In this document: piece by piece, positions 18,843 through 29,600 of the stretch | Numbering within the stretch: the first letter of the stretch is position 1 | How the letters are laid out: the number at the start of each line of letters is the position of its first letter | Assembly (NCBI GenBank): GCA_022414725.1 | Contig: CM039463.1 | Span: 85,823,711-85,887,710 of the forward strand | Reading direction: 5' to 3' | DNA length: 64,000 bases | From: Microglena sp. YARC | Lineage: Eukaryota > Chlorophyta > Chlorophyceae > Chlamydomonadales > Chlamydomonadaceae | The notes under the pieces: model-generated | Databases searched by the model: none | Seen by the model: the letters and a program-made list of their open reading frames with translations, nothing else | Told to the model about the DNA's origin: nothing | Program-made: the position numbers and the translations under genes

Positions 18843-21800
18843 CTAATAATATATATCTATAATATATGATCATCCTTGTGCCCCCACCGTGTCACTTGCA
18901 TGCAAGGGTAAACTCATAGCAATGTATGCAATCTAAAATATTTCCAATATATATAGTCATCGTGTCCCCACCTGTAAGTGAGAGGCGAGGGAAACTTCAT
19001 GGCAAACACTTCCTCATTGGCGTTGAATGTAATTCTCAGCGAAGCAATGTCAGCAACATATCCCATGGCCTGGTCAACTCGCACACTAATTTCAGCTGAG
19101 TCAATCTGCATGTAGGGTTTGTGAGTGTGGGGTGGGGTGGTGGGGCCTAGGTGGTGTGGTGGGTGGGGTTGGGGGGGGTTGGGGGGGGGGGGGGGGGGGG
19201 GGGGGCAGGGGGGGGAGTGGGAGTGGGAGTGGAGTGTGGGTTGAGGGGGTGGGGTGGCAACATATCCCATGCCCTGGTCAATTCGCACGCTGATGTCAGC
19301 TGAAGTCAATCTGTAATACAGTGTGTGGGGGGTATGTGTGGGGTGTGTGTGGGTGTGGGGGGGGGGATGGAGTGGGAGTGGGAGTGGGGGGGGGCGGAAG
19401 GGGGGGGGGAGGGAGTAGGGGAGGGGGGGGGGGGGGGGTGGGGGGGGGGGTGGGGGGGGGGGGGGGTGGGGGGGGGGGGGGGAGGGGGAAGAGGGGGAGG
19501 GGGAGTTGGAGGGGGCAGTGGCAGTGGGAGTGGGGAGGAAGTGAGAATGGAGAGTGGGCAAGTGGGAGTTGTAATGGGAGTAGGGGGTGGGGGGGGAGTG
19601 GGAGTTGGAGTGGGAGTGGCAGTGGCAGTGGGAGTGAGAATGGGAGTGGGTGTGGGAGTGGGAGTGAGAATGGGAGTGGGGGGGGAGCGGAGTTGGAGTG
19701 GGAGTGGCAGTGGCAGTGGAGCGGGAGTGAGAATGGGAGTAGGTGTGTGAGTGGGGAGTGAGAATGAGAGTGGGGGGGGAGTGGGAGTGGGAGTGGGAGT
19801 GGGAGTGGGAGTGGGAGTGGGAGTGGGAGTGGGAGTGGGAGTGGGAGTGAGAAATGGGAGTGGGAGTGGGAGTGGGAGCGAGAATGGGAGTGGGAGTGGG
19901 GGTGGGTGTGGAGTGGGAGTGAGAATGGGAGTGGGAGTGGGAGTGAGAATGGAATGGGAGAGGGAGTAGGAGTGGAGGTTTATCCCACATCATAATTCAT
20001 ATCTCAGCCAACTAACACCTTTTTACTCAGTACACCCCACCCCACCCCCCACCTCCTAATGACATCCACTTTCTGGCACCCGCACTCAGACCAGGCCGGA
20101 CTTTATATGGCGTTTCGCATCCTCCTGACCTGCCCAAACTAAATTGTACTGAACTGTATACACAACTTGAGTCCAAGACCAACACCATACTTAACAACTT
20201 CCCAACTGAAACTGTACTTCGTACCTCCAGGAACCAGTCAGCTGTTTTTCCAGAATCTTCTTCTGAATCGAAGAAGACGGGTTTCGCATCTTTTGTAACC
20301 ACCTCCCAATTTCCAGCGGTACCGGCGCGTACAAAGTTGTACAGCCTGATGCCCTCCTTGCCAGCCTGGACGAGAAAGGAAGGGTACAGCGCAGGATGCG
20401 GTGTTATCACAGATGTTAGGGAAAGGCTAAGTTAGTAAAAACTAGTGAATTAATAATATTCGTGAATGCGAGAGTGAATGTTGGTTAATACTAGACAGAC
20501 AAGACGTCTCACCAGAATTTTGAATTTATTTGAAAAATTAATATTACTTTGACACAGTGTGACACAGTGTGACACTACAATAAGATTAGTTCATATTGTT
20601 TTTTCAAGCACTAATATTCGTTGCCGTTCCCTACAGGTGCATACATGTTCACAAATACAGGTTCAAAAACACATCCACGTTCACGAATGCAAGTTCACAT
20701 AAATGCAAGACCACACAAATGCAAGTTCGAAAATGCATTCCGGTATTCACAAATGCATACCAGTACTCACAAATGAAGTTCACACAAATTCAAGGTCACA
20801 TAAATGCAAGCTCACACAATGCGAGTTCAAAAATGCATACCAGTACTCCCAAATGCAAGGTCATACAAAGGCAAGGTCACACAAATGCAAGTCCCCCACA
20901 AATACAAGATCACACAAAAGCAAGTCCCCCACAAATGCAAGTTCACACAAAAGCAAGATCAAACAAAAGCAAGATCACACAAATGCAAGTTCACACTAAA
21001 GCAAGTTCACACAAAAGCAAGATCATACAAATACAACTTCACACAAATAGAAGTTCACACAAATGCAAGTTTACACCAAAGCAAGTCCACACAAATGCAA
21101 GTTCACACAAATTCAAGGACACACAGATGCAAGATTGCACAAATGCAAGTTCACACAAAAGCAAGTCCCCCACAAATGCAAGTTCACACAAATGCAAGTT
21201 CACACAAAAGCAAGATCAAACAAAAGCAAGATCACACAAATGCAAGTTCACACTAACGCAAGTTCACACAAATGCAAGTTCACACAAATAGAAGTCCACA
21301 CAAATGCAAGTTTACACCGAAGCAAGTCCACACAAATGCAAGTTCACACAAATTCAAGGTCACACAGATGCAAGATTGCACAGATGCAAGATTGCACAAA
21401 TGCAAGTTCACACAAAAGCAAGATCACACAAATGCAAGTTCACACTAAAGCAAGTTCACACAAAAGCAAGATCATACATATGCAAGTTCACACAAATAGA
21501 AGTTCACACAAATGCAAGTTCACACCAAAGCAAGTCCACACAAATGTGAGTTCACACAAACGCAAGGTCACACAGATGCAAGATTGCACAAATAAAAATT
21601 CACACAAATGCAAGTTCACACAAATAGAAGTTCACACAATTGCAAGTTCACACCAATTCAAGTTAACACAAAAGCAAGTTCACACATATGTGAGTTCAAA
21701 CCAATGCAAGTTCACACATATGCAAGTTCACACAAATGCATGTTCACACAATTGCAAGTTCACACCAATGCAAGTTTACACAATACAAGATCACACAATT

Positions 21801-23517
21801 GCAAGGTTAAACAAATGCAAGGTCGCGGAAATGCAAGATCACACAAATACAAGATCACACAAATACAAGTTCACACAAAAGCAAGTCCACACAAAAGCAA
21901 GTTCACACAAATGCATGTTCACACATGTTGGACCCATGCATGTTCCCACATGCATGCTGCTATTCACAATTGCATATTCACATATGTGGGACCCTTGCAT
22001 GTTAACACATGCATACTGATATCAACAAATGCATGTACTCACATGTTGGACCCATGTATGTGTACACATGCACAAAGCATGCATGTTCATCATTGCAAGC
22101 TCACGAAGGCATGTTCATCATTGCAAGTTCAAGAATGGATATTTACACATGCAAGTCCACACATGCGGGACCCATGCATGTTTACACATGCACAAAGCAT
22201 GCATGTTCATCATTACAACCTCACAAGGGCTTGTTCATAATTGCAAGTTCAAGAATACATATTCATGTATGCAAGTTCACAAATCAGGGACCCATGCATG
22301 TTCACAAATCAAACTTGACAGGACAGCCTCATACCAGGGTACTTCCATTGACCAAATTGGCCAGCGCTTTAACGCACTTGAAAAAACAACTGCGCCTTGT
22401 AGTGCAAAAAGCGCAAAAAATGATAGCTGCGCCCACAGGGGGTTGCGAAAAACTGTGCGAAACACGCAATGGGGCTCAAAAAGGCAGCGCGCCAGCATGC
22501 GGAAACGCCAGCATGCAAAAGCGCGCGCTTGGAAGTACCCAGCCTCATACCAGCATCAGCACTGCAGGTAACGTGTTTTATGCTCATGCCAACATACAGA
22601 GACTCATGATAATACACACAAACGCCCACTCATCCTCATCCCCACCCCCATCCATCCCCACCCACCCACCAACACAAGATACTGCACTCCCACACCCACA
22701 CCCACAACCATGCAGGTTCAGCACTGCAGGTAACGTGTTTAATGCTCAAGCCAACATACTGAGACACATGATAATACACACAAACGCCCTCTCATCCTCA
22801 TCCCCACCCCCATCCATCCCCACCCACCCACCAACACAAGATACTGCACTCCCACACCCACACACACAACCATGCAGGTACACTAACGTGTTTTATCATG
22901 CCATGCCATCATACTGAGACACATGATTATACACACGAACGCCCACCCATCCCCATCCCCAAACCGAGCCATCCCCACCCACCAAGGCACAAACACAAGA
23001 TAATGCACTCCCACACCCACACCCATGCAGGTACACAAATGTGTTTTATGCACTGTTTATTTTTTGAGCTACGCATAGCAGCTTCCACCCAGCTCAATTA
23101 GCCAGCAACTGATACAAACCCAAAGATGACAGCTGCGTTGAAATGCATGTCATGCCAGCTTTCAGATGCACGAGCTTGCTTCAGGTTTGGCCCAAGGGTG
23201 GGTGAAAGGAGCTGCCTTCGGGTAGCCCAAAAAAGAAACAGTGGGTTTAAAGAAACATATGCAAACACCCACACCCACATAATCACCCCCACTCACCCCA
23301 CATACCTACTCACCCTAATCTCCTCTATCTCACCCTGCTCCACACGCTGCCCTCCTTCATCCATCCCAGCATTCCTCTAACTCACCCATGTTATACCACC
23401 TGCCCTCCCACATCCAACCAGAATAAATTCCCATCTCCTGGTGCTCACCTGTCCTTTCAAGGTCTCATCAACTTCATCAACTGCGTCTTCGAATCCTCCA
23501 GGTTGCACGTTACCCAT
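17550..23517 (-). CDS. CYPRO4/VID27-like protein, N-terminal PH-like domain (four exons)
   Basis: Exons on the minus strand: 23449-23517 (ATG at 23517, donor GTGAGC), 20225-20365 (after CTCGTCCAG, donor GTACGA), 18972-19105 (after CTACATGCAG, donor GTGGGG) and 17550-17676 (after GCGCGCAG). Phases 0, 0, 2 are compatible, giving about 156 residues. Order of features: acidic start ([20 protein letters not shown]), [17 protein letters not shown], an acidic patch (FFDSEEDSG), [31 protein letters not shown], then [20 protein letters not shown] and RWADYG. This order resembles plant CYPRO4 (VID27 family): K.YLHIGG..W, an acidic patch, WVLKVG, W.MRF, a Y..F..KYQ..FENTYG segment and GWA. The match is from memory of the family, without alignment. 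Full CYPRO4/VID27 proteins also have a C-terminal beta-propeller, not seen here. The TAA at 17552 is either the true end of a short protein or lies in an intron whose later exons fall in repeats or the gap. Confidence 0.5.
17600..18260 (-). repeat. Acceptor-straddling array upstream of exon 17550-17676
   Basis: Four copies (about 17615-17690, 17800-17875, 17935-18010, 18185-18260) carry the acceptor GCAG/GAGCTTTTGCA and the first half of the exon (GTGTTCTTCAACACCTTTCA, CTTGAGAACGACGAG). Only the copy nearest the gene's 3' end continues into the rest of the exon. The other three are frameshifted or diverged and separated by GT-rich spacers. In transcript direction all extra copies lie upstream of the exon, as expected for an acceptor duplication. 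Confidence 0.75.
18270..18540. repeat. GGTTGTGGGTGGGTGGGAGG array
   Basis: Imperfect units of about 36-40 bp built from GGGAGAGGTTGTGGTGGGTG. Overlapping minus-strand ORFs are Pro/Thr/His-rich by-products and not genes. Confidence 0.75.
18560..19110 (-). repeat. Donor-straddling copies of exon 18972-19105
   Basis: The exon end, donor and nearby intron (GAAGTTTCCCTCGCCTCTCA, TTACAG/GTGGGGACACGATGA) recur in diverged form near 18880, 18750, 18650 and 18570, for example GGTTTCCCTGGCCATGCCCA followed by GTTACAGTGGGGACACGG. They all lie downstream of the real exon in transcript direction. AT-rich ATATAT (18805-18860) is inserted between copies. Confidence 0.65.
19120..19990. repeat. Poly-G and GGGAGT arrays with an embedded half exon
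   Basis: 19165-19210 and 19370-19500 are near-pure G with strong quadruplex potential. 19550-19975 is GGGAGTGGGAGT with GAGAATG interruptions. At 19258-19315 lies a diverged acceptor-side copy of exon 18972-19105 (minus-strand CAG/ATTGACTTCAGCTGACATC), upstream of the real exon. The 359-codon ORF here is a repeat by-product. Confidence 0.8.
20640..22310. repeat. 16-bp TTCACACAAATGCAAG array grading into CATGTTCACACATG units
   Basis: About 80 imperfect units of 16 bp fill 20640-21930. Higher-order blocks of roughly 300 bp repeat within it (compare 20890-21250 with 21150-21480). 21930-22310 is a related CATGCATGTTCACACATG array with GTTGGACCCATGCATG. The array lies in intron 1 of the CYPRO4/VID27-like gene. 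Ser/His/Lys/Thr-rich ORFs open in all plus frames are not genes. Confidence 0.9.
22555..23045. repeat. About 155-bp repeat, three to four copies
   Basis: Units start with CATGCAGGT..CAC..TAACGTGTTTTATG and continue through ACATACTGAGACACATGATA, ACACACAAACGCCC, CATCCTCATCCCCACCCCCA and CACACCCACACCCA. Copies begin near 22565, 22725, 22872 and 23030. It lies in the same intron as the 16-bp array. Confidence 0.75.
23051..23243. mobile_element. MITE-like element family B, complete copy
   Basis: Inverted ends: CACTGTTTATTTTTTGAGCT, ACGCATAGCAGCTTCCACCC at the left, and CTGCCTTCGGGTAGCCC, AAAAAAGAAACAGTG at the right. The interior has no ORF. Other copies: 30764-30962, 32379-32584 and a terminally amplified one at 6400-6935. 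No clear target-site duplication is visible, so its class as a DNA transposon derivative is inferred from the inverted ends. Confidence 0.7.
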
Positions 23518-23519
23518 GG

Positions 23520-24560
23520 CTCGTAACGGGTAGACTAAGGGACGAAGCGCAAGGTCTTACGGTAACAATCGCTAGCAACGGGGGCAGAACGACCCGTGGC
23601 TCGGTTACAACGTAGGTTCGAATGTCCGCAACGTACTTTCAACACTCTTTGTCGAGCAGCAGCGTTGAACAGAACAGCGGCAGGCTCTGGTTGTGATGAC
23701 GTGCTTGGTACGTCAGGGTAGCTCAGACTTGCTACTGGAGTGCAAAGAGACAATCGAGGTGCAATAATTAAGCGCTCGTCGCTTGGCAGGAGAGGCAGTT
23801 AAGAGTCGCGAGCGTTTGGAGACGAGGACGGGAAGATGGGAAATTGAAGGCCGGTAGCGGGATTTGGGGGGCCGAGCTCGGGTGATCTGGGAGCTACCTG
23901 GAACCTACAGCCACCCAGGTGCCCAGGTGAGGGTGGGGGTGAGGGTTGTTCAAGGTTAGTTCAAATTCGAAGTACAGACTTCGAAGTTCCGAATTTGATC
24001 ATCCTCGATCACAGGTTATCGCTCGTGCAACGACCGCAGTATCAGTCTCAGCTGTGCTATGTGAAATGTAAATTCTGCTTTGCGTGTCGTACTTGGCACC
24101 TGTGTTTCTGCTCGTGCTGCGATTCGAATACAATGCGGTTGCCCGCGGTTGCCATCTGAACGTCATTCACGAACCGACGAAGTCCCAAGAGGAGGACTCG
24201 AAATAACTTGGCGCGGAAATTCACGTATAGTCTAGCTAGCGCTGGTCTAAAATCCACGTGTCATAATGCCATGACCCTAAATCTACGTTAGCCACGTATC
24301 AAACCTTCCATGCCCTGGGTATGCAGTAGGCTGGACCAGGATTACCCGTATTTATATTTAATTTTGTATATCCTATGTGAAGAAGGATACATCCCCTTGG
24401 ATATGGTTTGCAGTTAGGACCTTTTACAAGTAATTTAATGTCGTGTTGCATGTCCACCCTTTTGTAAGCTGAGCCTTCTCTCCCCATGCCCCAAATGGAA
24501 TGTAAATAGGCTATTGACATTGCACACACGGCACTAGACTATAGCTTAAAAAATGAAAGT
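23520..24560. other. 5' flank of the CYPRO4/VID27-like gene; no gene seen
   Basis: This is the upstream region of the minus-strand start at 23517. Base composition is balanced and free of simple repeats, unlike its surroundings. It holds only short ORFs without recognisable features. Promoter elements cannot be assigned with confidence. Confidence 0.4.
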
Positions 24561-24563
24561 GAA

Positions 24564-24851
24564 CGGACCAAGTTGCAAGCTTTGTTTGGGTAGCCACATG
24601 GTATGTTTGGGGCATGCATGGAGTACACATACATGATAGGTAGAGCTGCCAGATGTGTGCCCTGGGCCACACACTTGCTAGTATGTGCCAGATTACCCTA
24701 CCTAAGCAGCCCTATTTGGGCATACCAAGATTAGAATCACACATGATGTCCATGAGGCATATCCAGACCTCCCCGCCCACATTTGTGTGTACTCAATGCA
24801 CCCCCCAAGTATGCCATGTGGCTACCCAAACCAACCTTTCAACTTGGTCCG
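24564..24851. mobile_element. 288-bp inverted-repeat element (MITE-like)
   Basis: Outer ends are perfect: CGGACCAAGTTG at 24564 and CAACTTGGTCCG at 24851. Similarity continues inward for about 65 bp: TTTGGGTAGCCACATGG..ATG and, on the other arm, CATGTGGCTACCCAAA; GGAGTACACA against TGTGTACTCA. The centre is unrelated and non-coding. No second copy is seen in the window and no clear target duplication is visible. Confidence 0.75.
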
Positions 24852-25079
24852 ATGACTTCACTATTTAAACGTCGCATTCCGGTTATAGATCACCAAGCGG
24901 GGCCGGCCCGAGTGCCGATCTCACGCGACCACCGTGCCTGGCCTTAGACATGAAGAAAACTGAGAGGGTAGAGGACACGCTCAGCCTAGGTTGTGCAGAA
25001 ATGGTGCGGTATGGAAGATGAAATTCGCCAGAAACGTCGATGGGGTTGGTTACAAGCGTAACCATACGGGTCATCCTGG

Positions 25080-26200
25080 TACGCCCTACAGTGAGAGATG
25101 ATCCTTGGTGTCGCTGGTTAGTGTCGGGAAACCCCCTCTGGGGAAACCCAGCTCCCGGGGTGAAATTCCTTTCACAGCCAGTCTCAACTTCAAAAATTGT
25201 ACTTTCCCAAGCTCGAATACGGTAATCAAGATAACTGTGCATTTCCTTCGAAATACTTGACTTGACTTAATGAGATTGTTTAACGCAGCGGCCAGGATTT
25301 TCTTAGGTACCAGTGTACCACTTGCCGGACAAGTCGTATGTTACCGGATGAACCTAATACGTGTTGGATAAGAAATGCATGCGTCACCGGTAGCTTTACT
25401 TGTCTTTACAGCCGAAGACGGCGAGCAACCAAATTGCTGGCTGAAGCAATGCAACCAAGTTCAAGTTACTTGTTTTCACTGCCGACGACACGAGCAACCA
25501 ATCTGCTGGTTACATAACCAAGTTTAAGTTCAAGTATGTGTTAAAAAAAAGTGAAAGCCATGTTTGTTTTCAAATCTGAAAGTGGGCTAGCTTGAGGTTC
25601 TTAGGCCTCCTCCAGGGACCTCGTTTGTGTAGCTTTTTCGGGTGAAAGCAATGTAACAAGTGAACTGGCGAGTGGCTCACTTGAAGTGTGATGATGCTAT
25701 CAATGTTTACTCCGCCCGCAGCCAATGACCAGCCTGACTGCTGGAATTTGGATTTTAATTGAGTATGGCACTGCCGATGACGGTGAGCAGCCTTAAAGGC
25801 TGGAGCCATGTTCCATAACCAAGTTCTGACAACAATATGCATTGGTTTCTTTAAAGAACAATCTTCTGAATGTACAATATGCAAGTCTTTAAACTGTATA
25901 ATTTTCCTGATAATAATTTGTTTACTGCCGAAGACGGCGAGCAGCCAAATTGCTGGCTGAAGCTATGTAACCAAGTTCTAGTTCAAGTTTTGAACTGTAC
26001 AATCCACTGGGCTGGCATCCTGCTTGCAGTGAGTATCGCTCCAGGGGTCTTGGCTTTGGACGACAGTGAGCAACCTAGAGTTGGCTGAAAAACATGTATC
26101 AGTCCTATCCTGGTTTCAGACCACACAAGACAGCGCTGAGCTGGCAAGACTGGAGCCATGTAACCAAGTTCAAGAATATAGCTAGCTATGTGACCAAATA
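25080..26200. repeat. Inverted family F copy, then five copies of family E (GAAGACGGCGAGCAGCC)
   Basis: 25085-25170 is an inverted family F fragment. Family E has the words CTGCCGAAGACGGCGAGCAG, CCAAATTGCTGGCTGAAG and ATGTAACCAAGTTC, seen near 25405, 25475, 25765, 25925 and 26060-26170. More distant copies lie at 30610-30720, 33985-34080, 34150-34240 and 41805-41920 (CCGTGGGTACCGCATGGGG; AGAGTTGGCTGAAAAA). No gene is seen. Confidence 0.6.
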
Positions 26201-26650
26201 ATTCATCATACATTTTCTGACTAGGCGCCTCACGGCAAAAACGTTGGTCAAAAAACTGCGACCAGGGCCAACATACAGATCACGTTAGCAAGGCGGATGA
26301 TCCAAGTCTTATGCAGCGTCGCAAGCAACGCGGAAAGAAATCGGCGGGGTGTGTTGGCAACGGAATGACAGGTGGCAATGGACTGGAGCTGACCGAAGCC
26401 AGTTAGTTCTGAGACAGTTGGCTGACGTGTCAGGCTTCAATTTTTCGGTCAGTCGGTTGGACGCACAGACGGACAAATGAGTAACCCTGGGGTCTCCCGC
26501 CCCCCAGAAGACGGATTACCCAGGGTTTCCGCAACCGCAGGATCCATGTTATTTTACAGCCCCCTCGAAAATCCAGGAAAAGTATTAGTCCACGCAAGGG
26601 CCATGCTAAACATCACACAGTCCATGCAGTACACCTGCGCAACAGCGTCA

Positions 26651-29600
26651 CTAGCTGGGAGGAGCAGCGGCAATAGCTTGCTCCCGCTGAGCTCGCAGTG
26701 CAGGGTCATTAGCCCACTTGTGGTAGTCGTCCACCAGGGAGCTCACGAATCCGTTCTGCAATGACAAAGTGGAAGATGGCATAAGAGACGTGTGTGTGTG
26801 GTGGTGGGGAAAGGCGTCTGGGGGGTGGGGTGGGGTGTGTGTCTGGGGTGTGTGTCTGGGGGGGGGGGGTCTAAGGGGAAGCTAACCCGGGGTTAGCCAG
26901 CCCGGGGGGGTGGGGGGGTTAGGGTTTAAGGTTTAGGGGGTTTAGGGGTTACCCGTTACCCCCGGCTGGCAAACCCTGGGCTAGCTTCCCCTCCGGAGGG
27001 GGGGGGGGGGGAGGGGGGGGGGGGATGTGCGTGTTTGAGTGGTGGTGGTTGGCAAGGTGTATCTGGTGGTGTGTGATGTGTGTGGTGGTGGCGTGTGAGT
27101 GCATGGGATGTGTGTGTGTGTGCGGGGTGGGGGGGTGGGGTTGGGGGGCATTTCGGTTTCCAGCTCCTCTACAAGGGCCATATCAAATGCAGGCTTGGGG
27201 TAGGGTTGTCAAGGACGATATCGTGAGGTGCCCAGAATCATATGATAACGATAACATGCTTGTGACGATAGTTCAGAAGTCCCCCTTGAGTCAGTCAAGC
27301 CGCAGGCACTTTTGGAGTCCAGTAGGGCGCCAGGAAGAATGTAATAATTATAATCATCATACTATTTTGAAGGAGTGGCAACGCCGTTCAAACTGAAGGC
27401 TCGGTGTCGCTGGTTTGTGTCGGGAGACCCGACCCTTGGTGGACAACAATAATAAAGATAACAATGGCGGGTAATGTGGACACTTACAACATGATGTCCA
27501 CAGTTAACAATGGAAATCAAGATGTACATAATTACATTATCACACAACAACGACCTTCTTAACAAGTCCTATGCAGCGTCGCAAGCGACGCGGAAAATTG
27601 GCGGAGTGTGTTGGCAATGGAACGAAAGGTGGCAACGATGGAGCTGACCGAAGCAAGTTAGTCGTGTCAGGCTTCAATTTTTTTGTTTTTCGGTCGGACG
27701 GACAAATGGGTAAACATGGGGGCTCTCGCCCCCTTGAAGAGGGGGCACCGCCAAAAATCAGACTGCTCAAGACAACAATGAGAAGGACAATTTGAATAAT
27801 AATAATAATAATAATAATGGTGGATAAATGGATAATCATATTATAATAATAATGTGGAGACCTACCAACATCATGTCAAGAGTGGCATTGAAACAGAGAT
27901 GTACATCAACACATTAACAGCATGCTTACAAATCAGACTAAGCAAAACAATAATGAGATGGACAATAATAATTATCATAATAATATTGGATACTCATATC
28001 ATAACAGCCATAATAATGTGGACACCTACCAACATAATGTCAAGCGCTCACAATTGAAACTGGGTTGTACGTCGAAGACAAAAACGGCCTGCTTAAAAAT
28101 CATACAGTGAAGACCACAATGAGGTGGACAATCATAATAATAATAATGGCGGATTATAAATAAGTGGACACTGACCAACATGGTGACCAGAGCTAACAAT
28201 ATAATAATAATGAGACGGACAATAATAATAATAATAGTGCAGTAATAGTGGTAGTAATGATAATGGTGGGTAATCATATCATAATAATAATGTGGACACC
28301 TACCAACATAATGTCCAGAGTGGCATTGAAAGCAGCGTTGCCAGGGATCTCAAGAGCAGGCTTAGGGAGGGCGCTGAATGGGAAAGGGATGTCGACATCG
28401 ACGTCAATTGAGGCCTCTGAGAAGATGGTGGGGGCGCCACTGCTTCCATCCTGCAACAGGGTGGTCAGGTCGTGGGCACATGAACGGTAGCGGGTAAATG
28501 GTGGTGGGGTCAAAACAGTGGTGGGACCGAGACAAAGATGGTGGGGGCGCCACTGCTTCCATCCTGCAACAGGGTGGTCAGGTCGTGGGTACATGGACAG
28601 TGGTGGGTAAATGGTGGTGGGGTCAAAACAGTGGTGGGGTTACAACGTTGGTGGCGGGGTCGAAACAGTGGTGGGGTCAAGATAATGGTGGGTCAATGGT
28701 GGTGGGGTCAAAACAGTGGTGGGGCCGCCACTGCTTCCATCCTGCAACAGGGTGGGCAGTTTGTGAGTACATGGACGGTTGCGGGTAACTGGTGGGGTGG
28801 TCAAAACAGCGGTGGGATCAAATTAACGGTGGTGGGGTCAAAGCAGTGGTGGGGGCGCCACTGCTTCCATCCTGCAACAGGGTGGGCAGTTTGTGAGTAC
28901 ATGGACGGTGGCGGGTTACTGGTGGTGGGGGTAAAAACAGTGGTGGGGTCGCCGCTGCTTCCATCCTGCAACAGGGTGGGCTGTTTGTGGGTACATAGAC
29001 AGCGGCCGATCACATTGACAAAATCATTGAGTCTAGGGCTAGCACACCGAGACCTGCCCTTCGAGGCAAAAATCCTTCTTGAAAAAACAAAGTTCAAGCA
29101 ATAAAATTAACCTGCCAGCTATAGGCAACTTTCACGTCGACATTGGACACATTGTTTGGCTTCAGGTCAGTCACATGGTTGGAGCCATGTAGCCAGCCAT
29201 GTGGCGAGCACACGTAGACCCACACTATGAGGCAAAAATCCTTCTTGTAAGAAACAAAGTTCAAGCAATCAAACTAACCTGCAGGCAACCTTCGCACTGA
29301 GATTAGACAAATCATTCAGCTTCATTTACAAAGGTAAGTTACATGGTTGGAGCTAGTTAACCAGCCATGAGATTAGAAAACAGAGACATAACGTTAGAGG
29401 CAAAAATCATTTTTGTGTTAAAAAAAATGTTTAACTAACCTGCCAGCGAGAGACAACTATCACGTCGAGGTTGAACACGTCATTCAGCTTGAGGGCAATC
29501 ACATGGTTGGAGCCATCTAATAAATCATGTGACTAGCACACGGAGACCCACCCTCTTGTAAAAAACAAAGTTCGCGCAATCAAACTAACCTGCCAGCTAA

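Noticed and set aside
18914..19993. 359-codon His/Ser/Pro-rich minus ORF
   Set aside because: Low-complexity translation of GGGAGT and poly-G arrays; it includes a real exon only by chance in part of its length.
20596..22917. Overlapping plus-strand ORFs of 210-318 codons rich in His, Thr, Lys, Ser
   Set aside because: Translation of a 16-bp tandem repeat in several frames; no family features and lies in an intron on the other strand.
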